Positions 1-10,154 of a stretch of DNA of 64,000 nucleotides are shown in pieces. A program made the translations under genes and the position numbers. This DNA is from Botryococcus braunii. Its lineage: Eukaryota > Chlorophyta > Trebouxiophyceae. The stretch covers positions 1 through 64,000 of the forward strand of contig MVGU01001358.1 of assembly GCA_002005505.1 (NCBI GenBank), in the 5' to 3' direction. Position 1 is the first letter of the stretch; each line of letters starts with the position of its first letter. The notes under the pieces are model-generated. The model saw only the letters and a list, made by a program, of their open reading frames with translations, was not told the DNA's origin and ran no database searches.

Positions 1-924
1 AGTAAAGGCCTCTTGTAACTAGCATGGGTTTTCCTTGCACCAACACACCTGTCCCCCTTAAGGTTCCGTCCTTTCTCTGCAAAACCTGCTTCGTCACAAT
101 GCTGACTTTTTACACTGCCCTCCCTTCAGAACAGCAGGTTGCAGAGTGGGAAAAAGAAGGGAGTAAGGGATGAGCCGTGATTCAGGAAGAAGTCTGCAGT
201 GGAAGTTGGAGAGATTTATAAGCGAATCCAATGCTTGCCAGTCCTGTTCGGCTCCACAACCTCTTACATGTTCATGGTCGATTCATCCTCTCTGTCTGCC
301 CGTCAGTCTGAGGATTGTAAGCAGTAGACATAGCAATCTCAGTACCCAATATTTTACAAAGGCTTCCAGAAGTGACTAGTGAACCGAGGATCCTATCACT
401 AACATGATGTAGGCATACCAAACCTAACAAAGATCCTGTCAATAAACAGTTGTGCAAATTGAGGTGCAGTGATGGTCTTCATGCATGCAGCTAAGAACAC
501 AACTTAGAGAACCTATCAACAAATACCACAATACAATCAAACCACAGCAGACAGGTAAATCAGTCACTAAATCAAGGGAGACGCTCTGCCAAGGTCCATC
601 CGGAATGGGCAGTGGCTGAAGCAAGCCATAAGGTACGGCTCCAGTCCTTCAGTGCCCTGGCAGGTGTCACAAGACCTGCAAAGTCCCTGACTGATGAGCT
701 GAGACGTGGCCACCAAAACTCCATGCACACTACCTCATACATCTTGCTGTTGGGTGCTAAATTTACTGTTCACACTGACCAGCAGGCTTTAAAGTATTTG
801 TCTACAAGTCCTAACAGAAGCAGTCAATAAATACTCTAAAGCCTGCTGGTCAGTGTGAACAGTAAATTTAGCACCCAACAGCAAATGCTTCCATTCAACA
901 AAGCATGCACAAGAGCAAGTAACT
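1..924 (-). pseudogene. broken RNase H and integrase part of gypsy pol
   Basis: Integrase pieces are readable in different minus-strand frames. A segment near 624-500 resembles the zinc-binding to catalytic-core junction ([19 protein letters not shown]), and a segment near 330-275 matches the later core (YNPQTDGQTERMN). RNase H text (GAKFTVHTDQQAL) appears on both strands at 744-800 and 826-885. Stops and frame changes separate all pieces, so no intact integrase exists here. The C-terminal part runs toward the left edge and decays. Confidence 0.85.
744..885. repeat. inverted duplication inside RNase H of the gypsy element
   Basis: Arms of about 57 bp (744-800 and 826-885) are near-identical reverse complements around a spacer of about 25 bp. 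Both arms encode the same RNase H motif, on opposite strands. The palindrome is a rearrangement within the element, not part of its normal structure. Confidence 0.9.
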
Positions 925-3060
925 CTATATCATAAGGGCTAATTTCCTCTCAGGGGGCTGGAGTTTCCTGGACTCGAAGGCAACGGGCTGCAGTCCCTGT
1001 CCTTGATCCTGCTGCAAAACAGCACCCACAGCAAAGCCCGAGGCATCTACATGTATCACAAAAGGTTTGTCTAAATCTGGCATTAACAAACATGGAGGGG
1101 AAGAAACAAGATCCTTCAATGCAATGAAGGCTTGGATTTGAGGTCCCTCCCAAGTCCAAGGCACATCCTTCTTCAATAATTCAGTAAGGGGAAATGCAAC
1201 ATCTGCAAAATGATCCATAAATGTGTCATAATATTGTGTTAAGCCTAGGAAACCTCTCAACTGCGACACATTCAAGGGAGTGGGCCAGTCCCGGATGGGT
1301 GCAACCTTCCTTGGATCCACCATAATCCCTTGGGGTTTCAACAAGTGTCCCAAGTATTCCACATGCTTAGAAACAAACTCACATTTAGATCTTTTACAGT
1401 AGAATTTATGCTCCCTCAGCACTGTCAGGATAGTAAGTAAGTGCTCCATGTGTTCTTCAACAGATTTAGAGTAAATCAGGATGTCATCCAGGTAAACCAA
1501 CACAAGCCTATCCAGAAAGGGAGCCAGGATAGTATTTGTAACAGATTGGAATGTAGCAGGAGCGTTAGTAAGACCGAAACGCATCACTGTGAACTCATAG
1601 TGGCCATATCTGGTTTTAAATGCTGTTTTCTCAATGCTGTCATCATGCATCTTAATCTGATGATAGCCAGAAGCAAGATCAAGCTTAGAAAAGTGAGAAC
1701 TACCATGCAGTTGCTTAAACATTTCATCAATCCTAGGTAAAGGGTGTTGATTTCTCACTGTAATCCTATTCAAGGCTCTGTAGTCAATACACAAACGCCA
1801 ACCACCATCCTTCTTTGGGACAAAGAGAATGGGTGCACCAAAAGGAGAAGTTGATGGGCGGATGAATCCCCTCTCAAGGAGCTCCTGCAACTGTGCACGT
1901 AGCTCAGCAAGCTGAGCTCCAGACAATGGATAAATGTGGGAGGCTGGAGGAGTTGCGTCCGGCTCCAATCTAATATGATGATCACCAGCACGAGAAGGAG
2001 GCAGGCCCTGAGGCAGTCTTGAAAGGACATCTTTAAATTCCTGTAAAAGCCGCTCCAACTCTGGCACGTCATATGCATTAGTATCTGAAACATTGTCAGT
2101 CACTGCATTAAGTTGAATAATGTACACTGATTCACCCAACTTCACCATCTCTTCCACTTCCATGGAGGAGACCACATACCCAGGCATGCCTGACCTCTGA
2201 CAGCCCAGAAGTACATGTGTTTTATTAGCATGAACCAAAGAAACAGCATTCAATTTCCAATTCACAATTGGGTTAAAAACAGTCAACCGAGGTTTGCCTA
2301 AGACAAGATCATAGTAGGTCAACTCAGTGGGAAGGCGGGTGACTCCAAAACCCAAAGTTCCCACAGTCAGGTCAGTTAACACACTATGTCCTACTACAGA
2401 AGTCCTACCATCAGCCACTCTTACAGTAACATGTGAACTTAAAGGAACAGTGGGAAGGGCAAGCTCCTGCACAAGTTTATCATCAATAAAGTTTGCAGAG
2501 GCCCCACTGTCTAACAAAATCCTGACAGGCCTACCAGCAAGAATTCCCTCAAATTCAACACAAGTAGAAGAAAGGTCAAGACCGTTCACAATCTGACTAG
2601 TGTTTAGCTGAACAAAAGAGTCAAAAGAGGTTGCTGGCAGGGGTCTCTCCTTCACACTAAGCAAACCAGTCTGCACAAAGCAACGAAACAAGGGCAAGCC
2701 TGATGAACAGAAGTGGGGCGGATCCTGAACGGTGGAAGTAATACCCAGTGCAGTCAAAACAGGGCCCGAAAGCAAGACATCATGAGATTGCTGTACAGTA
2801 GTCCCTTCCAACACCTGTCCACAATCACTTAGGCAAGAAAGCACAGTCAATCTAGTACCTGGTAGCAATTGGGTTATCAGTTGGCTGACAGCAGACGCTC
2901 TGTCACTACTCTGACAAAACAATACAACATGAGAAGTACTTGCACGAAAAGAGGAAGATGCATCACTCTTAAACTGAACATCAGGACTGGCCAAGTCACT
3001 GTCAGGGGGTGATGTCTGAAACTTTCTACATACACCATGCCCATCCACGTAATGGGTCAT
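925..3060 (-). CDS. pol: gypsy Pol: protease, reverse transcriptase, start of RNase H
   Basis: The ORF has 711 codons. The protease lies near residues 175-270, with active site LLDSGASANF. The reverse transcriptase follows from about 380 and contains PKKDGGWRLCIDYRALN and the catalytic YLDDILIYS. The RNase H domain begins near 670 (HVDASGFAVGAVLQQ). The frame closes just after the ESRKLQPPERK motif, inside RNase H; the continuation is readable in another frame below 925, so the stop is a mutation and not the natural end. The ORF copies the element's RNA into DNA. Several long antisense ORFs over this span are shadows. Confidence 0.93.
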   Translation of the reverse strand: MTHYVDGHGVCRKFQTSPPDSDLASPDVQFKSDASSSFRASTSHVVLFCQSSDRASAVSQLITQLLPGTRLTVLSCLSDCGQVLEGTTVQQSHDVLLSGPVLTALGITSTVQDPPHFCSSGLPLFRCFVQTGLLSVKERPLPATSFDSFVQLNTSQIVNGLDLSSTCVEFEGILAGRPVRILLDSGASANFIDDKLVQELALPTVPLSSHVTVRVADGRTSVVGHSVLTDLTVGTLGFGVTRLPTELTYYDLVLGKPRLTVFNPIVNWKLNAVSLVHANKTHVLLGCQRSGMPGYVVSSMEVEEMVKLGESVYIIQLNAVTDNVSDTNAYDVPELERLLQEFKDVLSRLPQGLPPSRAGDHHIRLEPDATPPASHIYPLSGAQLAELRAQLQELLERGFIRPSTSPFGAPILFVPKKDGGWRLCIDYRALNRITVRNQHPLPRIDEMFKQLHGSSHFSKLDLASGYHQIKMHDDSIEKTAFKTRYGHYEFTVMRFGLTNAPATFQSVTNTILAPFLDRLVLVYLDDILIYSKSVEEHMEHLLTILTVLREHKFYCKRSKCEFVSKHVEYLGHLLKPQGIMVDPRKVAPIRDWPTPLNVSQLRGFLGLTQYYDTFMDHFADVAFPLTELLKKDVPWTWEGPQIQAFIALKDLVSSPPCLLMPDLDKPFVIHVDASGFAVGAVLQQDQGQGLQPVAFESRKLQPPERKLALMI

Positions 3061-3202
3061 GAAACTATGGCAACAGCTAGAGAAGAAGTCCTGGAGATTC
3101 TAAACGTTATGCAATACAGGGATCCCATACTGGACTGCAGAACAGGTGAAAATCATCTGAAATCAGGGCTCACACTGCTGAAAACCACGAAAGAAGAAGA
3201 AC

Positions 3203-4237
3203 TCAAGTTGTCTTTGACTTGTTACGGTCCCGCTTGAGCTCAGGGTGCAGTTGGTAGCAATGGTCAACACTGTGCCCAACCTTCCCACAATGCGTGCACG
3301 TCTGCGCAACTGGTTTTGTCGCACCAGCGCTCTTGGAGTCAGTTTGGCCTTTTGGGGTATGGTGCGGCGTTCTGGAATGACTGGGGATATCAGAAATTGT
3401 CACGGCGTGCTTCAAATGGTCTGCAAGAGTCTTTGGATACTGAAGAGAAATCGGTTTTTGCAAATCAGCCCTGCAGCCCTGCAAAAACAAGTGACACAGA
3501 GTATCCTCAGAAACGGCATTAGGGACCTTTGCTCTAAGCGCATTAAACGTGGCAACATATGTCCTCATGTCATGTTTGCCCTGCGAAACATGCAGCAGCT
3601 GCTCCAGGTGCCTTTTGTGCAGCTCTACAGGTCTAAAAGCCACTGTCAAGGCTGACACAAAATCACTCCACGATCCAAAGGCTGATAAACTCCCTGAGGC
3701 AATCAAATTAAAGTGCCCAGTCCACCAGTCAAGAGCCTTCCCACGCAAAAACATCGATGCGACCTCCACTGCACGAGTAGAACCAAGATCTACCCCATAT
3801 GCTCTCAGATACATCTCACACTGCATCACCCAGGGATCTAACTTCATAGCATCTCCCTCGAACACAGGTGGGTCAGGGAATTTGAGAGATGGCTTCCCTG
3901 AACTGGCTGGAGCAGGAGCCGGTGCTGGCATGACCGTTGGCGGAGGCTGGGTCACAACCACAGGTTGCGCCAAGGCACGCTGAATCACTCTCTCAAATCC
4001 ATCGAGAAGGTTTTGAGTTGCGGCATCGTGTGGAGCCGTCGAAGGAACACTAGATCCTGCCCCAACAGCCTCCGCGGGGAGAGCTCGGATAGCTACCAAA
4101 TGCCTAATCATGCGACTTGGATCTACATCTGTAAGATCTACTTCCTCCTCATCAAAGGGATCTACAGGGGGATCTGGGTCGACATGACCTGGACTAGGTG
4201 CACGGGCTCTAGACCCCGAACGGGGATGCCGAGACAT
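3203..4237 (-). CDS. gag: gypsy Gag polyprotein with CCHC zinc knuckle
   Basis: The ORF is 344 codons from the ATG at 4237; an 11-codon upstream extension uses a TTG and is unlikely. An acidic and proline-rich N-terminus is followed by a capsid-like helical region containing a DWWTGHF-type motif, as in the retrotransposon Gag family. The C-terminal basic tail carries one zinc knuckle, C-x2-C-x4-H-x4-C (CTHCGKVGHSVDHC). The protein would form the element's particle and bind its RNA. It ends 142 bp before the pol reading frame opens, so pol is a separate ORF or this copy carries a break between them. Confidence 0.88.
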   Translation of the reverse strand: MSRHPRSGSRARAPSPGHVDPDPPVDPFDEEEVDLTDVDPSRMIRHLVAIRALPAEAVGAGSSVPSTAPHDAATQNLLDGFERVIQRALAQPVVVTQPPPTVMPAPAPAPASSGKPSLKFPDPPVFEGDAMKLDPWVMQCEMYLRAYGVDLGSTRAVEVASMFLRGKALDWWTGHFNLIASGSLSAFGSWSDFVSALTVAFRPVELHKRHLEQLLHVSQGKHDMRTYVATFNALRAKVPNAVSEDTLCHLFLQGCRADLQKPISLQYPKTLADHLKHAVTISDIPSHSRTPHHTPKGQTDSKSAGATKPVAQTCTHCGKVGHSVDHCYQLHPELKRDRNKSKTT

Positions 4238-4289
4238 CACAAAGCCGAAAGGAAAAGAAACACACCACAAACGAACGACAAGGAACTAG

Positions 4290-4306
4290 CCTTGTTGCCG
4301 ATACCA
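4290..4306 (-). other. tRNA primer-binding site
   Basis: Minus strand reads TGGTATCGGCAACAAGG one base after the LTR. The first seven bases match the TGGTATC core used by many plant LTR elements primed by initiator tRNA-Met (usual form TGGTATCAGAGCC); the rest diverges. Position and core support the call; the exact primer is uncertain. Confidence 0.65.
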
Positions 4307-4307
4307 C

Positions 4308-4582
4308 TGTAGCGATACCTGCGCGGAAGAGGTTTTTATGAGAGAGTGAGACAGTTCGTGGTGTGCACGGAAAGAGTGTTACATGATTGATTCGCAGGTC
4401 CACTCTTAAACCCATCCAGGGTTGAATGTACACCGGTACCGTACTGCCGCAGACGTGTAGTCGGGCAACCGAGCGAACTACCTGAGCGAGGTTGTACCGC
4501 GAATCCTTGTGATCTGGACTCATGACAAGGCATAGAGCAATGCCAAGGACCACTAGAGCATTATACCCTAGGAAGTGCTACA
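4308..4582 (-). repeat. 5' LTR of the gypsy element
   Basis: On the minus strand the 275-bp segment starts TGTAGC and ends GCTACA, a perfect 6-bp terminal inverted repeat with the canonical TG...CA ends. The end at 4308 is followed after one base by the primer-binding site, which fixes it as the 3' edge of a 5' LTR. No partner LTR is in the window, so age cannot be estimated from LTR divergence. Confidence 0.8.
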
Positions 4583-5510
4583 TAACCAGTATCTGACAGC
4601 AGGACCTAGCGCACGCTTCACAGCGCGCCCATACAAAGAGTTTCTTCCATCTTGCATTTGTCATTGTTTCGGCTTTTGCCAAGGGAATTGTTTGCATAGG
4701 AGCCTCATGCTTCAAAAGTTTCTGGATCCGGCTGTCCGGCGGAATCGCTCTGAACAATGCAGTCAGATCGCGAGCTTGGGCGGCAAGCCCTTGCGGGAGT
4801 GAATCCCTGCAACATCGTCCGCCTCGCTCCCGGGGACCCCTTTCTCACCGGCACGGTCTTCCTAGAAAACAATGTGAGTGTATGTCTCCACGTATCTGAA
4901 GAAGGTGCGCTCAGGCGCTTAGCAACTGGAAATCTTTCCCTATAGTATTTCACTGTCCTATCTTCCACCTTACTTCTGATTTGTTCTCAGAAGTCCTCAT
5001 AATGTGGGTGGCTGGGTGGACCAAGTACAGCAGAAGATAATTTGTATTTGTCCGTGAGTGCACAGCTGCAAAGGCGCGTTGTGCAATTTGTCCAATACGA
5101 ATGCACAGAATGTGCGAGATGCGATGCGCAACATGTGGACTATGCCATGCGAAGTGTGCTTTAGCATGCCACACTTGTCAGGAGGTGGAACATCAGTTGG
5201 GCTATTTGGTTCCCACTTCCAGCCCTGATGTCTGTACTGTTCTGCCCTGTTGTACTGCAGGCTTCACTGCGAGCTGCTGATGACATGCCTGATGTACGAA
5301 CACTTTCTGGATATGTGTGCAGGCTGCTGATATAAGATCACACTAAAACAACTGGACTGGGGGCGGCTCCTTGGATCTGCCAGTGGCTCTTGATCAGCTA
5401 ATCAAGGAGGGCAGCGTCTATGGCGTTGACTTTGACCCTGAGTACCGCCACCTCTATGCCGAAAAAGCACTGTTGGTGTACACGTACGTCATTGATCATG
5501 CGTATGACAT

Positions 5511-5895
5511 GGGAGACATCCAAACCCTTTGTACAAAAAAGAAAAGTGGGGGGAATATAAGAAAAGGGGAGACATCCAAACCCTTTAAACAACAAAGAAA
5601 AGCGGGGGGATATAAGAAAAGGGGAGACATCCAAACCCTTTAAACAACAAAGAAAAGCGGGGGGATATAAGAAATGGGGAGACATCCAAACCCTTTGTAC
5701 ATCAAAGAAAAGCGGGGGTATATGAGAAAAGGGGAGACATCCAAAGCCTTTGTACAGCAAACAAAAAGGCGGAGGGATATAAGAAAAGGGGAGACATCCA
5801 AAGCCTTTGTACAGCAAAGAAAAGTGGGGGAATATAAGAAAAGGGGAGACATCCAAACCCTTTGTACAGCAAAGAAAGCCGGGGGGATATGGGAG
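5511..5895 (+). repeat. 54-58 bp minisatellite, about 6.5 copies
   Basis: The core GACATCCAAA recurs at 5515, 5571, 5625, 5681, 5735, 5793 and 5848. Each unit also holds a purine-rich AAGAAAAGSGGGGGRATAT stretch. It lies in the lipoxygenase intron after the 5483 donor. Confidence 0.93.
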
Positions 5896-5924
5896 AAGGG
5901 GGAAAACCAGGTTTTTCTGAAGGC

Positions 5925-6262
5925 TGATGCTGGTTGCTGGTGCGCATGCTCCCTTCTCGATGCCATCAATTGCCTCCCTCAACACATGCTCAAGGCTGAA
6001 TGACGTTGCTGATACTTTCTTTCAACTTACCTCAACTGAATGCCTTACACCATGCTCAAGGCTAATGCTGATTGTTCATAGTCTCTTTCAAGTGACCTCA
6101 ATAGCTTGTCATCTGCCATGCTCAAGACTAATGCTGGTTGCTGAGATTTTCTTTCAACTGACCTCGTTTCTCTGTCTTCCGTCATGCTCAAAAGTGTTGC
6201 TGGTTGCTGATTTCCTCTTTCAATTGACCTTGTTCATCTCTCTTCTGCCACGCTCAAGGTAG
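5925..6262 (+). repeat. 66-bp minisatellite, about 5 copies
   Basis: The core ATGCTCAAG (CGCTCAAGG in the last copy) recurs at 5986, 6052, 6118, 6184 and 6250, exactly 66 bp apart. Units contain TTTCAACTGACCTC. It is unrelated to the neighbouring 56-bp array and ends 68 bp before the next lipoxygenase exon. Confidence 0.93.
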
Positions 6263-8445
6263 ATACTGGTTGCTTTTGTGGTAGTCTGACACTAGTAGCT
6301 AAGGTTTCAGGAACTTCAACCTTGTTCAGTAGTGAAGTATACCTGTGCAGGCTGCACAGAAACGAAGGCGATCTGGTCCCTGTAGGCATCCAGCTGGCCG
6401 CCATTGTGGATCCGACGGTCAGCAAAGAAGTGGACACAAAGCTGTACACGCCTGGCCTCTGGAACCGAGAGCAGTCGGGCGCGACCAAGCTGGTGTTCAG
6501 CTCCCTGGACTCTAGACATCGCCAGCTCGTCTCCCACTGGCTTCAGACCTGCTAGAACTTTAAAAGAACACTTCTCACGAGCGCTCTGATCATGAACACT
6601 TCCCAGGTTTCTTGCTTGAACTCAAATTGCTGAAATTCGCATTGGAACTTTCGAACCGTATAAGTTTTACTAAACAATCTACCTAGCTAGGATTCAGGTG
6701 TGTATGAGTACATGTTATATTCAAAAATGCTCTGCACGTGTGTGGAATTTTTTACAGTAATTGTTGTGATGGAGGCCTGGGATCCCTAGGGATATTTGCA
6801 AACAAGTGTAGAGCCCACGACCTGGGACCTGGATACCACGTAGTTCCTGTAACTGTCAAAGTTATGGTGTGAAGCGTGCGAGTAAATCTTAAGGTTTGCG
6901 CCTTGTGCGGCGTGAAGATATGTGTCGAGAAGACTCTACAATGCCTACCCCACTTTTTCAAGGTGTAAGCATATATGTGAACGGAAAAGGACACATGCAG
7001 GACGTTGATGTATTGATGTTTGCCTAGTAAATGTCCAGACATAGCACGTGAAGGACATATGAAGATGCCACGTGAAGCGCTTCTGAAGTTTTGAGAAGGC
7101 AAATATTCGCTTGGCGTGTCGCTCGCGCCGTGTCTTGTTTAGCCACGTTCCAGAGAGTTTTTCACTATCACCTTTCGTCTCTGGCCCCGAGCTTCAGCGT
7201 ACCCGCATGCCGGATTTAATAGTGTGCGGCTAGGATAGGCTTCCCTCTTTATATTATATATATTGGGGCGTCTAAGGAAAGTCCTCAAGCTAATACGTGC
7301 CTAGGAAATAAGGACACACAAGAGCTCGTGAAGCAGACGTGACCAACTCTGGTATTCTAGAATTAATAGACATCGTAGAATGAATAAATAGAATAATTAG
7401 ACACCATAGAATAAATAGACAAACTCCTGTAATGATTCCGCAAGGAAACTGCAGGTATCGACCGGCACCGTGCACGACATGACACGACACGTGTTGTTAA
7501 ATGCAGAGATGAATACTTTCATGGTGCTGCTGTCCGTGAGAACTTTACAGGGAGGCACGCGCACGTGGCCTCTTAAACAACTCCCAACAGGAGTGCTTGA
7601 TGGCCATCACATGGCGTTTCCCCTTCTGCACTGCACAAGCTTAAGCAAAATTGAATGCACCTTGCAAATTTGTTCTGCGCCATGCACCATACATAATGAA
7701 GTGCAGATCGTGTACATATATTATACATGTTTGTGCTGTGTATGACATACGTACATGCTTCCTAAGCCACGAGAGGCACGTCCGTAACCGGGTCATGGAT
7801 ATGCCTACCATGCCTTAGATTATATGTGCACGTTTTGCAACTGGTGGGGGCCCTGCAGTCCGGGGCTGTCAAGACCATATATATTTATACATACTAAGTA
7901 CGTTTACGTACATCATATATACATAGTGTGGTACATGTACGAATGTCATGTATTTGGGATATCAAGACCGTCAGAGGGACCACAACATTTGAATGTTGAG
8001 AGCTTGCGCTAGTTGTGCTACAAATCGAACAGTGCCGAATTTCATCTCCGCACAGCCCAAAGTGAAACACACACGGGGAAGCCATTTGCACGAAAACGGG
8101 TTGCATATGAATGGCACATCACCGATAACCTTCATGCGCAGACTTTTCCAAACGCTCAGTGAATTCCGCGTCGCACAAATGTAATGGGAGCGACACCCAT
8201 CTTAAGTACACTTAACAAATTGGAGTTGCATGCGTCATTTGCGTGTCGGTCTCACGCAAATGGTTCCCATTGCTCTCGTTCACAGTTGCTCGGACCTGAC
8301 GGGCTGTGTTGTGCTGTTACATGCATGTGGATGTGTGCGTGCATGTGTGTGCGAATGAGGGGGGAGACAATACGAGAGACAGGGAGAAATATCTCTAGCC
8401 GGGGGGGGGGGTGTATAGGGAGGGAGGGAGGGCGCGAGCGAACGC

Positions 8446-8449
8446 GCGC

Positions 8450-8523
<74 letters not shown>

Positions 8524-8537
8524 GCGTGCGTGCGTGC

Positions 8538-8596
<59 letters not shown>
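8446..8596. repeat. compound (GC)n-(GT)n microsatellite
   Basis: Alternating GC passes into a long GT run interrupted by a GTGC cluster near 8519-8542. All six frames are open through it, which creates artificial Cys-Val and Thr-His ORFs. Confidence 0.98.
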
Positions 8597-9334
8597 GCAT
8601 AGGAGAGCACGGAAGGAGCCGCAGTGGACTGCTGCGTCAAAAATCAAGTACAAGCAGCTGAAGAGCATCCCGCTCATTACATTAAGGTCAGTCCAGCAGC
8701 TCTTGGACATCAAGACCTGGCTGCTACCCCTCACCCCTCATTTGATAGACTCCACACCAACGACATACTTGGAACAAAACTGGAACTCCCTTTGGCAGAT
8801 TCCTACTTGACCAAGATATCATCAATGATATCATGAGGTTACACAAACATGTCTGCAAATTGAATTGAAAGATGTCCGCAAGTTCCAGCAGGCTCACACA
8901 GGCCTTGCTTGCGAGCCCGCTCGGCTCCAGAACCTGGGTCATATATCCACGCGCCAACCCATTACCCATATGTAAATACGAATTTGTCTAGATTTCAGGA
9001 TTATATACAGTCCGAAAAAGGCTCACACTTTGCTGTGGCCCCAGCACATGCAATCCCCCAGCACATAACTCCCTGTTGAACCGGACGTCATTGTAAATGT
9101 CCATGCTGAGAGGTGGTCTGAAATTGCTCTTGTATCTGCAGGTGGCCTTTGGCGATGCCCTAAAGGCAAGCCTCACAAATTAAACGATCTTCAAAAATCC
9201 CTATCAATTCACCGCCAATGGGCGGCATTTGGAAGGGACGGGGGCGAACACTCTTTGTAAACAATAATGTTGGCTTAAAATCTGGATTGACTGCCAGCCA
9301 TAGTGCATGGACATTAAGATCCGCGTCAAAACCA

Positions 9335-9336
<2 letters not shown>

Positions 9337-9376
<40 letters not shown>
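9337..9376 (+). repeat. poly(A) run of about 40
   Basis: An uninterrupted A tract. It could be the tail of a retroposed sequence on the plus strand, but no body with clear ends was identified upstream. Confidence 0.95.
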
Positions 9377-9378
<2 letters not shown>

Positions 9379-10154
9379 TGCCAACTCACATCCAATCTGG
9401 GGTCAAAGTGAAACCCTGCGAAAGCCATAGCCTTGATCCCATTGGCTAGTGCTGCTGGCCTTAAGAATGGCCAGACTTCCCCCCCCACCCGCGCGGGGGG
9501 GGGGGGGGGGGGGAGAGGGGGGCACGACTCATTGGCCATGTGGACCTTGTGTAATTGAAGGCAGATGTACCTTGCTGGCCCTCTACTGCTTTGCCCAACG
9601 CAAGCAACATACCTCGGCGGCTGTCTATTCATTAACGCTTTGAACTGTACCTGCACACTCTGATTCGACTTACCACTCCGAGTCACATTTTCCAAGATCC
9701 GTTGTGCACGCATATTCCAAGGTCCTGTATTTGCCCAAACCCTCCCTAATTTCCACGACCTTCACAGTCTTCATCAAGACTGTCTCTCAGTGCGCTTTGA
9801 CTATACACTTTTGCCAACGCCCACTGCAATGTCTGCCGAATTATTATTCTGAAAGCAGATGTGCCCTGCAGAAACCTGATTCTCCAGTAACCTTTTACTA
9901 TGCACCAGCAGTGTGGGCAAGTCCTCGTGGAGGAATGTTGCAACAACAAGCGCAGCTTCGCAGTGAGCACCCATGCTCAAGATACATCTTTAGAGCCTCG
10001 GCACTGCCGAGGCAACGTGGCTTGATACATCTCTCGCACAAATAAATCCCATGTCTGAGGGTCAAGCTGTACAAACCCCAGGAGCAATATCAATATCAAT
10101 ATACAAATGTCTGTTCCCTTCTGAGAACCTGAAGTCAGAATCTTGCCGACAGTG

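Larger units (their letters stand above)
1..4582 (-). mobile_element. Ty3/gypsy LTR retrotransposon, decayed, 3' end off the window
   Basis: Reading on the minus strand, the order is LTR (4582-4308), primer-binding site, gag with a CCHC knuckle, then pol with aspartic protease, reverse transcriptase, RNase H and integrase remnants. Protease-RT-RNaseH-integrase order defines the Ty3/gypsy (Metaviridae) class. No second LTR is seen at 1-270, so the 3' LTR lies left of the window or is lost. Gag and the first two-thirds of pol are open; RNase H and integrase are frameshifted and rearranged, so the copy is not autonomous. It ends 180 bp upstream of a lipoxygenase exon on the opposite strand and may sit in an intron of that gene (inference). 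Confidence 0.93.
4763..6555 (+). pseudogene. lipoxygenase fragment, truncated before the second iron-ligand histidine
   Basis: Three exon-like pieces match plant-type lipoxygenase in order. 4763-4873 (donor gtgagt) encodes DRELGRQALAGVNP, the family's GRQ-LAGVNP motif. 5384-5483 (donor gtacgt) encodes a segment comparable to the VDY/VDF region. 6330-6555 encodes EGDLVPVGIQL (family: DGTLxPLAIEL) and ends RHRQLVSHWLQTC-stop. The 5384 and 6330 pieces join in phase; one short exon between 4874 and 5383 is missing from the model. Lipoxygenases oxygenate polyunsaturated fatty acids with a His-ligated iron. The first ligand histidine (SHW) is present, but the expected second one (THA) is replaced by Cys and a stop, with no convincing donor. 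No downstream lipoxygenase exon was found. Upstream exons are also absent; the gypsy LTR lies 180 bp away. Most likely a dead or broken copy. Confidence 0.78.
6556..10154. other. non-coding stretch with microsatellites; no gene recognised
   Basis: No family-like exon was recognised. The stretch holds a compound (GC)n/(GT)n tract at 8446-8596, a 40-base A run at 9337-9376 and G runs near 9483-9520. Two open segments on the minus strand (9300-9180 and 9145-9010) have AG acceptors but could not be joined in phase and are not called. Confidence 0.6.

Noticed and set aside
8184..8810. Long Cys-Val, Thr-His and Arg-Ala ORFs over microsatellites (also at 11.5, 17.4, 22.7, 30.2, 32.2, 40.0, 44.4, 50.1, 53.4 and 63.0 kb)
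   Set aside because: Dinucleotide repeats lack stops in all frames; the flanks show no protein-like composition.
9010..9445. Minus-strand open pieces with good acceptors, such as 9145-9010 and 9300-9180
   Set aside because: Two frames are open in each, no combination chains in phase, and no family is recognised.
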